This document shows, one piece after another, positions 17,729 to 25,892 of a stretch of DNA of 64,000 nucleotides. The notes beneath the pieces were generated by a model that saw only the letters and a list, made by a program, of their open reading frames with translations, was not told the DNA's origin and searched no databases. Within the stretch, counting starts at the first letter, position 1; every line of letters starts with the position of its first letter. The stretch is from Amycolatopsis saalfeldensis (GTDB lineage Bacteria; Actinomycetota; Actinomycetes; Mycobacteriales; Pseudonocardiaceae), in contig NZ_FOEF01000010.1 of assembly GCF_900110575.1 (NCBI RefSeq), forward strand, positions 124,001 through 188,000, written 5' to 3'. Both the position numbers and the translations under genes were made by a program.

Positions 17729-18139
17729 TCACAGGTCCGGGAACCACAGCTTCAGCTCGCGCTCGGCCGACTCCGGCGAGTCGGAGCCGTGCACCAGGTT
17801 GTACTGCGTCTCCAGGGCGAAGTCGCCGCGCAGGGTGCCCGGCGTGGCCTTCTCGACCGGGTCGGTGCCGCCGGCCAGCTGGCGGAACGCGGCGATGGCG
17901 CGCGGGCCCTCGACGGCGAGCGCCACGACCTGGCCCGAGGTGATGAACTCCAGCAGGTCGCCGAAGAACGGGCGCTCCTTGTGCTCGGCGTAGTGCTCCT
18001 CGGCCAGCGAGCGCTCGACCGTGCGCAGTTCGAGGGCGGCCAGCTTCAGGCCCTTGCGCTCGATGCGCGAGACGACCTCGCCGACGAGGCCGCGCGCGAC
18101 GCCATCGGGCTTGACGAGGACCAGCGTGCGTTCAGTCAC
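17729..18139 (-). CDS. ndk: Nucleoside-diphosphate kinase
   Basis: Ndk transfers the gamma phosphate from ATP to nucleoside diphosphates through a phosphohistidine. The protein has 136 residues, the normal length. It starts MTERTLVLVKPDGVARGLVGE from a GTG with AAGGAG upstream. The catalytic His lies in NLVHGSDSPESAERE and KPDGV is the family N-terminal motif. It is often near folC and valS in actinobacteria, as here. Confidence 0.97.
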   Translation of the reverse strand: MTERTLVLVKPDGVARGLVGEVVSRIERKGLKLAALELRTVERSLAEEHYAEHKERPFFGDLLEFITSGQVVALAVEGPRAIAAFRQLAGGTDPVEKATPGTLRGDFALETQYNLVHGSDSPESAERELKLWFPDL

Positions 18140-18302
18140 GACGGTGTTTCTCCTTGTAAGGATTCGTGTTAACGGGTGCCGAGCCTAACCGACGGGCCCG
18201 CGAGGTCCGCCCCGGCGTGCTGTTACATCGGAAGTGCATGCGTCACAGTTCGATTTGTGGTCTGATGTGCCCCGCTACCCGGTATGACCCGAGGGGGACT
18301 GG

Positions 18303-18878
18303 ATGAAGAGCGTGATTTGGTGGTCCATCGGCTTGCTGTTCGGGCTGGGGCTGATGGCGATCGGCCTGTTCGGCACCATGAGCGACAGCGACATCGTGCT
18401 GTGCGGCAGCGAAACCATGCAGCCGGGCGAGACCTGTGAAACGACCACCTACGGCCAGAAGTCCAGCGAGACCTACGAGGAGAAGCTGCAGGAATCGAAG
18501 GACGACAAGGCGAGCTTCGAGGGCGGCGGCCGGTGGGTCACGTTCGGGATCGGCGCGGGGATCGGCGCCCTGTGCGGCTGGCGGCTGGTCGTCGCGATCC
18601 GGCGCAAGGCCAGGCAGGGGTCCGGCACTGCTGCCGCGGCCGTGGAGTTCGGGCAGGGGTCCGGCGCGGTCGGCCCGACAGTGGCGCCCGGGCAGCAGCC
18701 CGGCTTCGGCCCGCCGCCGGGATACCCGCAGCAGTTCCCGCAGCAGTTCCCGCAGCAGCAGGGATATCCCGCCGCGCAGAACCACCAGCCGGGATACCAG
18801 CAGCAGGGATTCCCGCCGCCGCAGGGGTTTCAGCAGCCTCCGCCGCCGGGATACCAGAACGGGCCGTACCAGCAGTAG
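18303..18878 (+). CDS. Membrane protein with proline/glutamine-rich cytoplasmic tail
   Basis: The 191-residue protein starts at ATG after GAGGGGGAC. There are two hydrophobic segments, about residues 5-24 and 77-98. Between them lies a short loop with two Cys (LCGSETMQPGETC) that could form an external disulfide. The last 80 residues are a low-complexity Pro/Gln/Gly/Tyr tail with repeats of PQQFPQQ and GYQQQGF. I do not recognise a family with known function; such tails are common on actinobacterial membrane proteins. It is divergent from ndk. Confidence 0.75.
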   Translation: MKSVIWWSIGLLFGLGLMAIGLFGTMSDSDIVLCGSETMQPGETCETTTYGQKSSETYEEKLQESKDDKASFEGGGRWVTFGIGAGIGALCGWRLVVAIRRKARQGSGTAAAAVEFGQGSGAVGPTVAPGQQPGFGPPPGYPQQFPQQFPQQQGYPAAQNHQPGYQQQGFPPPQGFQQPPPPGYQNGPYQQ

Positions 18879-18887
18879 CGGCCCGGC

Positions 18888-18919
18888 CGCCCGGGTCCGG
18901 TGTCGCCGGAACCCGGGCG
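18888..18919. terminator. Bidirectional hairpin between convergent genes
   Basis: A 13-base arm (CGCCCGGGTCCGG) pairs with 14 bases (18906-18919) around a TGTCG loop and one bulged base. It sits midway between the stop codons of the membrane-protein gene and phoD, so it can end transcription from both sides. Confidence 0.6.
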
Positions 18920-18929
18920 CCCGGTGTGC

Positions 18930-20483
18930 TCAGCGGCCCTGCGGCTGGAACGTCTTCGACCACAGCGAGGCGCCCGTGCCGTCCCGCAGGTCGACGGTCA
19001 GGTCGCCGCTCGCGCCGTCGACGTTCAGCTCGCCGAAGTGCTGGAACCCTTGTGCGGGCGAGGAATTCTGCGTCACCGGGGCGTGCACGAACACGGCCTC
19101 GGGCCCGAACGTCGGGTCGAGCGCGTTGGGGCCGAACGCACCGGCGTTGAGCGGGCCGGAGACGAACTCCCAGAACGGGTCGAAGTCGCCGGCCGCGGCC
19201 CGGTCCGGCGAGTAGTGGTGCGCGGCGGTGTAGTGCACGTCGGCGGTCAGCCAGACGACGTTGCGCACGCGGCGGCGCGAGATCTCCCGCAGGACCCACG
19301 CCAGCTCCGTCTCACGGCCGCCGGGCGCGCCGGGCCGGTTGTTCGCGACGGCCTCGATCGCCGTGCCGTCCGGCACCACGAGCCCGATCGGCATGTCGGC
19401 CTGCACGATCTTCCACGTCGCGGTGCTGCGGCCGAGCGCGTCGGCGAGCCAGCGCGCCTGCCGGTCGCCGAGGATGTGGCCGGGTTTCGACTGGTCCGCG
19501 GTGTTGGCGTCGCGGTAGGTGCGCATGTCGAGCACGAAGACCTCGACCCGGCTGCCGTGGCGGAACCTGCGGTAGACGCGGCCGTCGACGGCCTGGCGCC
19601 GGTCGATCGGGTGCCATTCGTGGAACGCCTGGAACGCACGCGGGGCGAGCACGTCCACCCGCTTCTCGGTGTATTCCGGGCGGTCGTTCATCACCTCGCC
19701 CGGGTACCAGTTGTTCGAGACCTCGTGATCATCCCACTGGACCACGCTGGGCACCTCGGCGGCGAACCGGCGGAAGTGCTCGTCGAGCCGGTTGTAGGCG
19801 TGCTGGCCGCGGAACTCGTCGAGGGTCTCGGCGACCTTGGACTTCTCCGGCGTCACGACGTTGTGCCAGACACCGCCGCCGCCGGGCAGGGTGACGGATT
19901 CGGTGAGCGGGCCGTCGGCGTACACGGTGTCGCCGCTGTGCAGGAAGAGGTCCGGGCGGCGGTCGGCCATGGCGCCGAAGATCGTCATGCCGCCCAGGGC
20001 CGGGTTGATGCCGTAGTTCTGGCCCGCGACGTCGCCGCTCCAGAGGATCCGCGTGTCGGCGCGGCCGAGCGGCGCGGTGGCGAAGCGGCCCGTCACCGCC
20101 TCGCTCGCGGTGCGCCCGTCGAGGTCCACGGCGGTGACGCGGTAGTGGTAGCCGGTGCCCGGCCGCAGGCCCGCGAGGCGCACCTTGCCGGTGCCGCCGG
20201 TCGCGGGCGAGACAACCGGCCCGGCGACGCGGCGGGCGTCGCGAAACGACGGGTCGCGCGCGATTTCCACCATCAGCCGCGCCGGCCGGTCGGCCCGCGA
20301 CCAGACGATGCCGGAGCCGGTGGTGACGTCACCGGACGCGACGCCGTGGGTGAGCACCGGGCGGCCGCGGCGGATCAGGGGCGCAGCCGCCGCCGTCCCG
20401 GGCAGGAGCAGCCCGCCGGCCAGTGCGGACGTGGCGAGCCCGGCTTTGAGCAGCATGCGGCGGGAGTGGGTCGATTCGGTCAT
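18930..20483 (-). CDS. phoD: PhoD-type alkaline phosphatase/phosphodiesterase
   Basis: This 517-residue enzyme is secreted by the Tat route: the N-terminus has SRRMLLKAG before a hydrophobic stretch ending TAAAAP. An N-terminal fibronectin-like PhoD_N domain (about 40-135) precedes the metallophosphatase domain, with SGDTVYADG, WDDHEVSNNWYPGE and the C-terminal TADVHYTAAHHY. PhoD enzymes hydrolyse phosphate mono- and diesters with Ca and Fe. Expression is usually induced by phosphate limitation; no clear Pho box was identified by eye. It converges on the membrane-protein gene. Confidence 0.93.
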   Translation of the reverse strand: MTESTHSRRMLLKAGLATSALAGGLLLPGTAAAAPLIRRGRPVLTHGVASGDVTTGSGIVWSRADRPARLMVEIARDPSFRDARRVAGPVVSPATGGTGKVRLAGLRPGTGYHYRVTAVDLDGRTASEAVTGRFATAPLGRADTRILWSGDVAGQNYGINPALGGMTIFGAMADRRPDLFLHSGDTVYADGPLTESVTLPGGGGVWHNVVTPEKSKVAETLDEFRGQHAYNRLDEHFRRFAAEVPSVVQWDDHEVSNNWYPGEVMNDRPEYTEKRVDVLAPRAFQAFHEWHPIDRRQAVDGRVYRRFRHGSRVEVFVLDMRTYRDANTADQSKPGHILGDRQARWLADALGRSTATWKIVQADMPIGLVVPDGTAIEAVANNRPGAPGGRETELAWVLREISRRRVRNVVWLTADVHYTAAHHYSPDRAAAGDFDPFWEFVSGPLNAGAFGPNALDPTFGPEAVFVHAPVTQNSSPAQGFQHFGELNVDGASGDLTVDLRDGTGASLWSKTFQPQGR

Positions 20484-20587
20484 GCCGGACGTTCTATCCC
20501 GCCCTCACGGCGCGGTGGCCAACACTGCCTGTCGCCGGGGTGAACGCCGCGAGGGCGGGGAAACGCCGGTTGTGGACACTGTGGTGC

Positions 20588-21661
20588 CTAGGCCCAGTTC
20601 CGGATGCCCGGCGCGTAGCCCGCGGGCTTGTCGCCGACCTTGAGGCCCGGGCTGACCAGCCAGTTCTGATACGCCGGGGTGAACATGCGGTACACCGACG
20701 CCGGCGGGATCGCGCTCGCTTCGTCGAGGAGCGTGCGCAGTTCGGCGGGGATTTCGAAGTCGAGGGCCGCCATGCTGGTGGCGAGCTGGGCGGCGCTGCT
20801 GGCGCCGACGATCGCGGAGGCGATGCCCGGCTGGGTCGCCACCCAGTTGATCGCGACCTGGGCCATCGTCACGCCGAGCTGGGCCGCGACCTCCTCCAGG
20901 GGCTTCAGCAGCTGCCATTCGCGGTCGGTCCAGGTCTGTGCGTCCGGCGCAGCGAAGCGGCCTTCGGCCCCGTTGCGGTACTTGCCCGTGAGGAACCCGC
21001 CTGCCAGCGGGCTCCACGCGGTGACGCCGAGGCCCAGCGTCTGGCCCATCGGCACGTGCTCGGTCTCGATCTCGCGCTGCACCAGCGAATACGGCAGCTG
21101 CAGGTTGATCACGGGCGTGAGCGCGTTGGCCTCGGCGAACGTCTGGGCCCGCGAGGCGTACCAGCTGGGCACGTCGGACAGCCCGGCGTAACGGATCTTG
21201 CCCGCGCGGGCGAGGTCGTCGAACGTGCGCATGACCTCCTCCACCGGGGTGAGCCGGTCCCAGGTGTGCAGCAGGAAGAGGTCGGCGTGGTCGGTGCCCA
21301 GCCGGCGCAGCGACGCCTCCAGCGCGCGGATCATGTGCTTGCGCCCGTTGCCGCCCGCGTTCGGGTCGCCGTCGGCCACGCTGTTGGTGAACTTGGTGGT
21401 GAGCACGACGCGGTCCCGCACACCGGCTTCGGCGATGAGCTTGCCGAGGATGGTTTCGCTCTCCCCGGCGGTGTAGAAGTCCGCCGTGTCGATGAAGTTG
21501 CCGCCTTCCTCGAGGTAGCGGCGGAAGATCGGGCGGACCTCGTCCTCGGTCTTCCCGTAGGCGGCGTGGAAGCCGCCGGTGCCGAAGTTCATCGTGCCCA
21601 GTGCGAGCCTGCTGACGCGCAGCCCGGAGCGGCCGAGGAGGTAGTACTGGTCGAGTGCCAT
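20588..21661 (-). CDS. Aldo/keto reductase
   Basis: The 357-residue AKR has the family tetrad: Asp and Tyr in NFIDTADFYTAGESE, Lys in VVLTTKFTN and His in DLFLLHTWDR. NADPH-binding elements follow (AWSPLAGGFLTGKY, AIVGASSAAQLATS). AGGAG lies upstream of the ATG. It resembles the KAD-beta or YajO-type NADP-dependent oxidoreductases and has no dedicated neighbour. The substrate is unknown. About 185 bases separate it from the DUF4233 gene upstream; I see no gene in that gap. Confidence 0.9.
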   Translation of the reverse strand: MALDQYYLLGRSGLRVSRLALGTMNFGTGGFHAAYGKTEDEVRPIFRRYLEEGGNFIDTADFYTAGESETILGKLIAEAGVRDRVVLTTKFTNSVADGDPNAGGNGRKHMIRALEASLRRLGTDHADLFLLHTWDRLTPVEEVMRTFDDLARAGKIRYAGLSDVPSWYASRAQTFAEANALTPVINLQLPYSLVQREIETEHVPMGQTLGLGVTAWSPLAGGFLTGKYRNGAEGRFAAPDAQTWTDREWQLLKPLEEVAAQLGVTMAQVAINWVATQPGIASAIVGASSAAQLATSMAALDFEIPAELRTLLDEASAIPPASVYRMFTPAYQNWLVSPGLKVGDKPAGYAPGIRNWA

Positions 21662-21846
21662 GGAAAGTGCTCCTGTGCAACGGAAATCCTGTGGTCCGTT
21701 TCAGGTAACCCGGACTTTTCTGGACCGGCAAGTCCACTCAGTGGTGGCCACCCGCGGGGACCACGAAGCGACGGCGCGGCTGCCGGGGGCGTCTTCGCGC
21801 CTGTCGGACGACGTCGTCGCTGTAGGTCGCCGGGAAGTGCCGGGCG

Positions 21847-22263
21847 TCAGGCCTGGGGCTGCTGGCTCATCAGGGTGCCCGCGGCCATGCGGCGGGCGAC
21901 GTCGCGGCGCAGCCACAGCAGCCACAGGTACACGGCCAGGAAGACCACGCCGATGATCGCGATCGCGGGCAGGGCGCCGGCCATCGCGATCAGGCCCAGT
22001 TGCAGCACGAGCACCACGGGCAGGGCCCAGACGCGCTTGATCATCCCGCACAGCACCACCAGGACCAGCGCGATGGCGAGCACCGACCAGCCGAGGAAGC
22101 TGGAGATGCCGTCGCCGAGCTTGTTGATCACCGGCAGCGCGAGCGCCACGGTGATCGCCTCCAGGATCAAGGTGCCCGCGACGACGCCGCGGAAGCCCTT
22201 CATCGGGTCCTTGGGCGGCGGGGTGACCGTCTTGGCCGCCGGGGTTTCGGGGGTCTCACTCAT
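21847..22263 (-). CDS. DUF4233 membrane protein coupled to folC
   Basis: The 138-residue protein has four hydrophobic segments (around GTLILEAITVALAL, LAIALVLVVLCGM, LGLIAMAGALP and VFLAVYLWLLWL). The start overlaps the folC stop as ATGA, so the two are translated together. DUF4233 proteins follow folC across actinobacteria, but their role is not known; the pairing suggests a link to folate metabolism or transport. Confidence 0.88.
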   Translation of the reverse strand: MSETPETPAAKTVTPPPKDPMKGFRGVVAGTLILEAITVALALPVINKLGDGISSFLGWSVLAIALVLVVLCGMIKRVWALPVVLVLQLGLIAMAGALPAIAIIGVVFLAVYLWLLWLRRDVARRMAAGTLMSQQPQA

Positions 22264-24008
22264 GACGGCTCCTTCCCGAACAGCGTGCGCGCGTCGCCCG
22301 CCGTGACGACCGAGCCGGTGACCAGCACGCCGCCGCCGGCCAGCGGCTCCTCCGGGTCGTCGGACTGCTCCACCAGGCCGATCGCGGTCTCCACCGCCGT
22401 CTCCAGGTCCGGCTCGGCGAGCACGCGGTCCTCGCCGAAGATCGAGATCGCCTGCTCGTTCAGCTCGTCGAGCGGCATCGAGCGCAGGGCCGAGTTCCGG
22501 GTGATCACCACCTCGGACACCACCGGCTCCAGCGCGTCGAGGATGCCCCGCGCGTCCTTCTCCGCCATCACCGCGACCACCGCGACCAGGCGGCGGAACG
22601 CGAACTCCTCGGCCACCGTGGTGGCCAGCGCCCGGGCGCCCATCGGGTTGTGCGCCGCGTCGATCAGCACCGTCGGCGCCGCGCGCACGCGCTCCAGCCG
22701 GCCCGGGTTCTCCACCTCGGCGAACGCTTCGCGCACGGCCTCGATGACCAGCTGCTTGTCTTTGCCCGCACCGAAAAACGCCTCGACGGACGCGAGCGCG
22801 AGCGCCGCGTTGGCCGCCTGGTGCGCGCCGTGCAGGGGCAGGAAGATGTCGTCGTACACGCCGCCGAGGCCCTGCAGCTTGAGCAGCTGGCCGCCGACCG
22901 CGACCTCGCGCTCCAGCACCCCGAACTCGCTGCCCGCGCGCGCCACCGCGGCGTCGACCGAGACCGCGCGCTCGAGCAGCACGTTCAGCACGTCCTGGTC
23001 CTGCTCGGCGATCACCGCGACGGAGCCGGGCTTGATGATCCCGGCCTTCTCGCGGGCCGCGTCCACAGCCTTCGGGCCGAGGTACTCGACGTGGTCGATG
23101 CCGATCGGGGTGATCACCGCGACGTCGCCGTCCGCGACGTTCGTGGCGTCCCAGGCGCCGCCCATGCCCGCCTCGACCACGGCGGCCTCCACCGGCGCGT
23201 CCGAGAACGCGGCGAACGCCATCCCGGTGAGCACCTCGAACTTGCTCATCGGCACGCCGTCCTCGCTCGCGCCGTCGACCATCGTGACGTACGGGGCGAC
23301 GTCGCGGAACAGGTCCACGTACTTCGCGGCGGAGATCGGGTGCCCGTCCAGTGCGATGCGCTCGGTGACGAGCTGCAGGTGGGGGCTGGTGTAGCGGCCG
23401 ACGCGCAGGCCCATCCGGGTCAGCAGCGCGTCGATCATGCGCGAGACGGAGCCCTTGCCGTTGGTGCCGGCGACGTGCAGCACGGGGTACCCGCGGTGCG
23501 GCTCGCCCAGCAGTGTGACCAGCGCCTCGATCCGCGCCAGCGAGGGCGCGATCTTCGTCTCCGGCCAGCGCTGGTTCAGCTCCGCCTCGACGGCCATCAG
23601 CTCACGGCGCGCCTGCTGCCCGTTCGGGTCGGACGGCTGCTCCTCGACGCCCTGGTCGTCCAGCTCGTGCAGTTCGGCGTCCTCGGCCCCGAGCAGGTCG
23701 GGCACCGGGCCGGTGGCCAGGTTGTCGCCCAGCTGCCCGATGCCGCCGATGCCGCCGCGCGAGCCGCCGCCCACGGTGTACGCGGCGTCGGGGGCGTCCA
23801 GGTCGGGGTCGATGTCGTCGGATTCGCCGTGTTCGTCGGAGGCATGGGCGCGGGCGCCCAGCTCGTCGACACCGGCGAAGCTGTCCGGATCCGCGAGGTC
23901 CCGGCGACGCCCCCGGCCGCCTTCGAAATCACCGTCGAGCTCTTCGTCCCCGAACGGCTCGTCCTCACCACGCGGCACGCGACCGCTCCCCTCGACACCC
24001 TGGTTCAC
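22260..24008 (-). CDS. folC: Folylpolyglutamate synthase/dihydrofolate synthase
   Basis: FolC joins glutamate to dihydropteroate and to folates. The Mur-ligase-like core has the P-loop VLHVAGTNGKGSVSRMI, SPHLQLVTERIALDG, VEAGMGGAWDATN, GIDHVEYLG, a lysine in REKAGIIKPG and the C-terminal LIDAAHNPMGARA. The GTG start (NQGVEGSGRVPRGEDEPFGD) gives 582 residues, with an acidic disordered extension of about 135 residues ahead of the core. An internal ATG at 23597 (AVEAELNQRWPETK) would give a normal-length 445-residue enzyme, so the true start is uncertain. The next gene upstream is divergent. Confidence 0.93.
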   Translation of the reverse strand: MNQGVEGSGRVPRGEDEPFGDEELDGDFEGGRGRRRDLADPDSFAGVDELGARAHASDEHGESDDIDPDLDAPDAAYTVGGGSRGGIGGIGQLGDNLATGPVPDLLGAEDAELHELDDQGVEEQPSDPNGQQARRELMAVEAELNQRWPETKIAPSLARIEALVTLLGEPHRGYPVLHVAGTNGKGSVSRMIDALLTRMGLRVGRYTSPHLQLVTERIALDGHPISAAKYVDLFRDVAPYVTMVDGASEDGVPMSKFEVLTGMAFAAFSDAPVEAAVVEAGMGGAWDATNVADGDVAVITPIGIDHVEYLGPKAVDAAREKAGIIKPGSVAVIAEQDQDVLNVLLERAVSVDAAVARAGSEFGVLEREVAVGGQLLKLQGLGGVYDDIFLPLHGAHQAANAALALASVEAFFGAGKDKQLVIEAVREAFAEVENPGRLERVRAAPTVLIDAAHNPMGARALATTVAEEFAFRRLVAVVAVMAEKDARGILDALEPVVSEVVITRNSALRSMPLDELNEQAISIFGEDRVLAEPDLETAVETAIGLVEQSDDPEEPLAGGGVLVTGSVVTAGDARTLFGKEPS

Positions 24009-24053
24009 CTGACCAGACGAGTCTACGTGCGCGGTTCCTGGCAGTCTCGGGCC

Positions 24054-24677
24054 ATGCCGTTCGACCACAACCACCACTACCACCCGCTCCTGCTGGCCCA
24101 GCTGCCGCCGGGGCCGGGGCGGGCGCTCGACGTCGGCTGCGGCAGTGGGCGGTTCGCCCGCCGCCTGGCCGCGGCCGGGCTGAGCGTGGACGCGATCGAC
24201 CGGTCCGCGCCGATGATCCGGCTGGCCGGGGCCACCGGCTCCCCCGGGCCCGGCGAGATCGACTTCCGCCGCGCCGACATCACCACCCAGCCGCTGCCCT
24301 CCGAGCACTACTCGTTCATTTCCTGTCTGGCCTCGCTCCACCACGTGCCGTTCGAGACGGTGACGGCCCTGCGCGAGGCGCTCGAGCCCGGCGGCGTGCT
24401 GGCGGTGCTGGGGCTGGCGCGGCCGAGCACGATCACCGACCACGCGCGATCGCTCGCGGCGGTCCCGGTGAACGCCGCCGCCCGGCTGATCGCCTACGCC
24501 GCCGATCGGCTCAACGGCGGCGTGGACGCCCTGCCGCCCGCCCCCGTGCACCTGGAGTTCCCGCGGTTCACCGAGGTCCGGGCCGATTCGCAGCGGCTGC
24601 TGCCCGGCAGCACGGTGCGGCCGCTGCTGTTCTGGCGCTACCTGCTGACGTACCGGAAACCGTTGGGAGACGGGTGA
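24054..24677 (+). CDS. Class I SAM-dependent methyltransferase
   Basis: The 207-residue protein has motif I LDVGCGSGRFARRLA, an acidic residue at the end of the second strand (VDAIDRS) and a motif IV-like region SFISCLASLHHVPFE. A histidine-rich N-terminus (FDHNHHYHPLLLAQLP) precedes it. It resembles small-molecule methyltransferases of the UbiE/methyltransf_11 group. The substrate cannot be told. It is divergent from folC with 45 bases between starts. Confidence 0.85.
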   Translation: MPFDHNHHYHPLLLAQLPPGPGRALDVGCGSGRFARRLAAAGLSVDAIDRSAPMIRLAGATGSPGPGEIDFRRADITTQPLPSEHYSFISCLASLHHVPFETVTALREALEPGGVLAVLGLARPSTITDHARSLAAVPVNAAARLIAYAADRLNGGVDALPPAPVHLEFPRFTEVRADSQRLLPGSTVRPLLFWRYLLTYRKPLGDG

Positions 24678-24807
24678 TCCACTGCCGCGCTTCACCCCAT
24701 TGCCGGGTGAAGTGCGGCGCGACCACCCTTTCGGCGGCAGGCAACCGGCGCCGGGCTGGGCAAACGTGAACGGTGTCCGTGATCCCGGCCCGGAGAACGA
24801 GGTCCTG

Positions 24808-25695
24808 ATGCGTCTCACCCGGCTCGTTTTCGCCGCCCTCGCGGCGGTGGCCCTGCTCGCCGCCTCGGCCACCGCCGCGTCGGCCGCTCCCCGCTCGACG
24901 CACTACCGCCACTACGTCGCGCTCGGCGATTCGTACACGGCGGGCCCGCTCATCCCGCTGCTGCGGCTCGACCCAGTGGGCTGCGTCAAGTCGACCGGCA
25001 ACTACCCGGCGATCCTCGCCGCCCGGCTGCAGGTGGACACCTACACCGACATCAGCTGCTCCGGCGCCGACACCTCGGACATGACGCAGGCGCAGAGCGT
25101 GCTGCTCGGCACGAACCCGCCGCAGCTGAGCGCGCTGCGGGCCGACACCGACCTGGTGACGCTCGGCATCGGCGGCAACGACTCTGGCGTCTTCGGCACC
25201 CTGGTCGGCACCTGCCCCGGGCTGCGCGCGAGCGACCCGACCGGCAACCCGTGCCAGCAGCACTTCACCTCGAACGGCGTGGACACCATCAAGGCGAAGC
25301 TGGGGACCACACAGCAAAACGTCCGGACGGTGCTGGCCGGGATCCACGCGCGCTCACCACAGGCGAAGGTCGTGGCGGTCGGCTACCCGCGGATCGCACC
25401 GGAATCCGGCTACTGCCCGGACACCCTGCCCTTCGCCGACGGGGACTACGCCTGGCTCTCCAGCGTCGAGGAAGCGCTGAACTCGGCCATCCAGAACGCC
25501 GTGGCCGCCGACGGCACCGCGTCCTATGTGGACACCTTCGGCCCGTCGGCCGGGCACGACGCGTGCGCCGGTGGCGCCGCGTGGATCAACGGCAAGGACA
25601 CGCTGCTGCTGGCCGCCGCCGCGTACCACCCGCTGGCCCGCGGGATGGCCGGGATGGCCGCGGTGATCGCCGGACAGCTGAACTCCACCAGCTGA
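24808..25695 (+). CDS. Secreted SGNH/GDSL-family esterase or lipase
   Basis: The 295-residue protein has a signal peptide (RLTRLVFAALAAVALLAASA, cut near ASAAP). SGNH block I is YVALGDSYTAGP with the nucleophile Ser, block III is TLGIGGNDSG and block V has the His in AAYHPLARG. Six to eight Cys residues in the mature part are consistent with the disulfide-bonded Streptomyces lipases of this family. AACGAGG upstream supports the ATG. It contains one GTCC-N5-GGAC motif (25521-25533), where the codons read Ser-Tyr-Val-Asp. Confidence 0.9.
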   Translation: MRLTRLVFAALAAVALLAASATAASAAPRSTHYRHYVALGDSYTAGPLIPLLRLDPVGCVKSTGNYPAILAARLQVDTYTDISCSGADTSDMTQAQSVLLGTNPPQLSALRADTDLVTLGIGGNDSGVFGTLVGTCPGLRASDPTGNPCQQHFTSNGVDTIKAKLGTTQQNVRTVLAGIHARSPQAKVVAVGYPRIAPESGYCPDTLPFADGDYAWLSSVEEALNSAIQNAVAADGTASYVDTFGPSAGHDACAGGAAWINGKDTLLLAAAAYHPLARGMAGMAAVIAGQLNSTS

Positions 25696-25750
25696 ACTCC
25701 GCTCGCCAGACCCCGACCGCCCTCACCCACCAGGCCTACTGAACCCACAC

Positions 25751-25867
25751 GCGAGATCGCCGCCGCCGTCTGGACCGAGCGATTCCGCCCGGCCCCTCGG
25801 GCCGGGCGGAATCGGGAGGGAAGACGGCGGCTCAAGGGCGATCTCGCCGCCTCGGCGGAGCCGAGGC
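25751..25867. terminator. Nested palindromic stems between SGNH hydrolase and valS
   Basis: Three perfect stems are nested: outer 11 bp (25751-25761 with 25837-25847), middle 10 bp (25762-25771 with 25822-25831) and inner 14 bp (25781-25794 with 25800-25813, 5-base loop). A separate 7-bp hairpin, GCCTCGG/CCGAGGC (25849-25867), follows. The region lies between convergent genes, so a bidirectional terminator is the simplest reading. Its 35 paired positions without mismatch are more than a terminator needs. Confidence 0.75.
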
Positions 25868-25892
25868 AGACAACACAGCGGTGGCTGAGACC

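Noticed and set aside
20499..20557. Hairpin between phoD and the aldo-keto reductase gene as a terminator
   Set aside because: Arms GCCCTC-CGGCG pair well but are separated by more than 30 bases and no T run follows; too weak to list.
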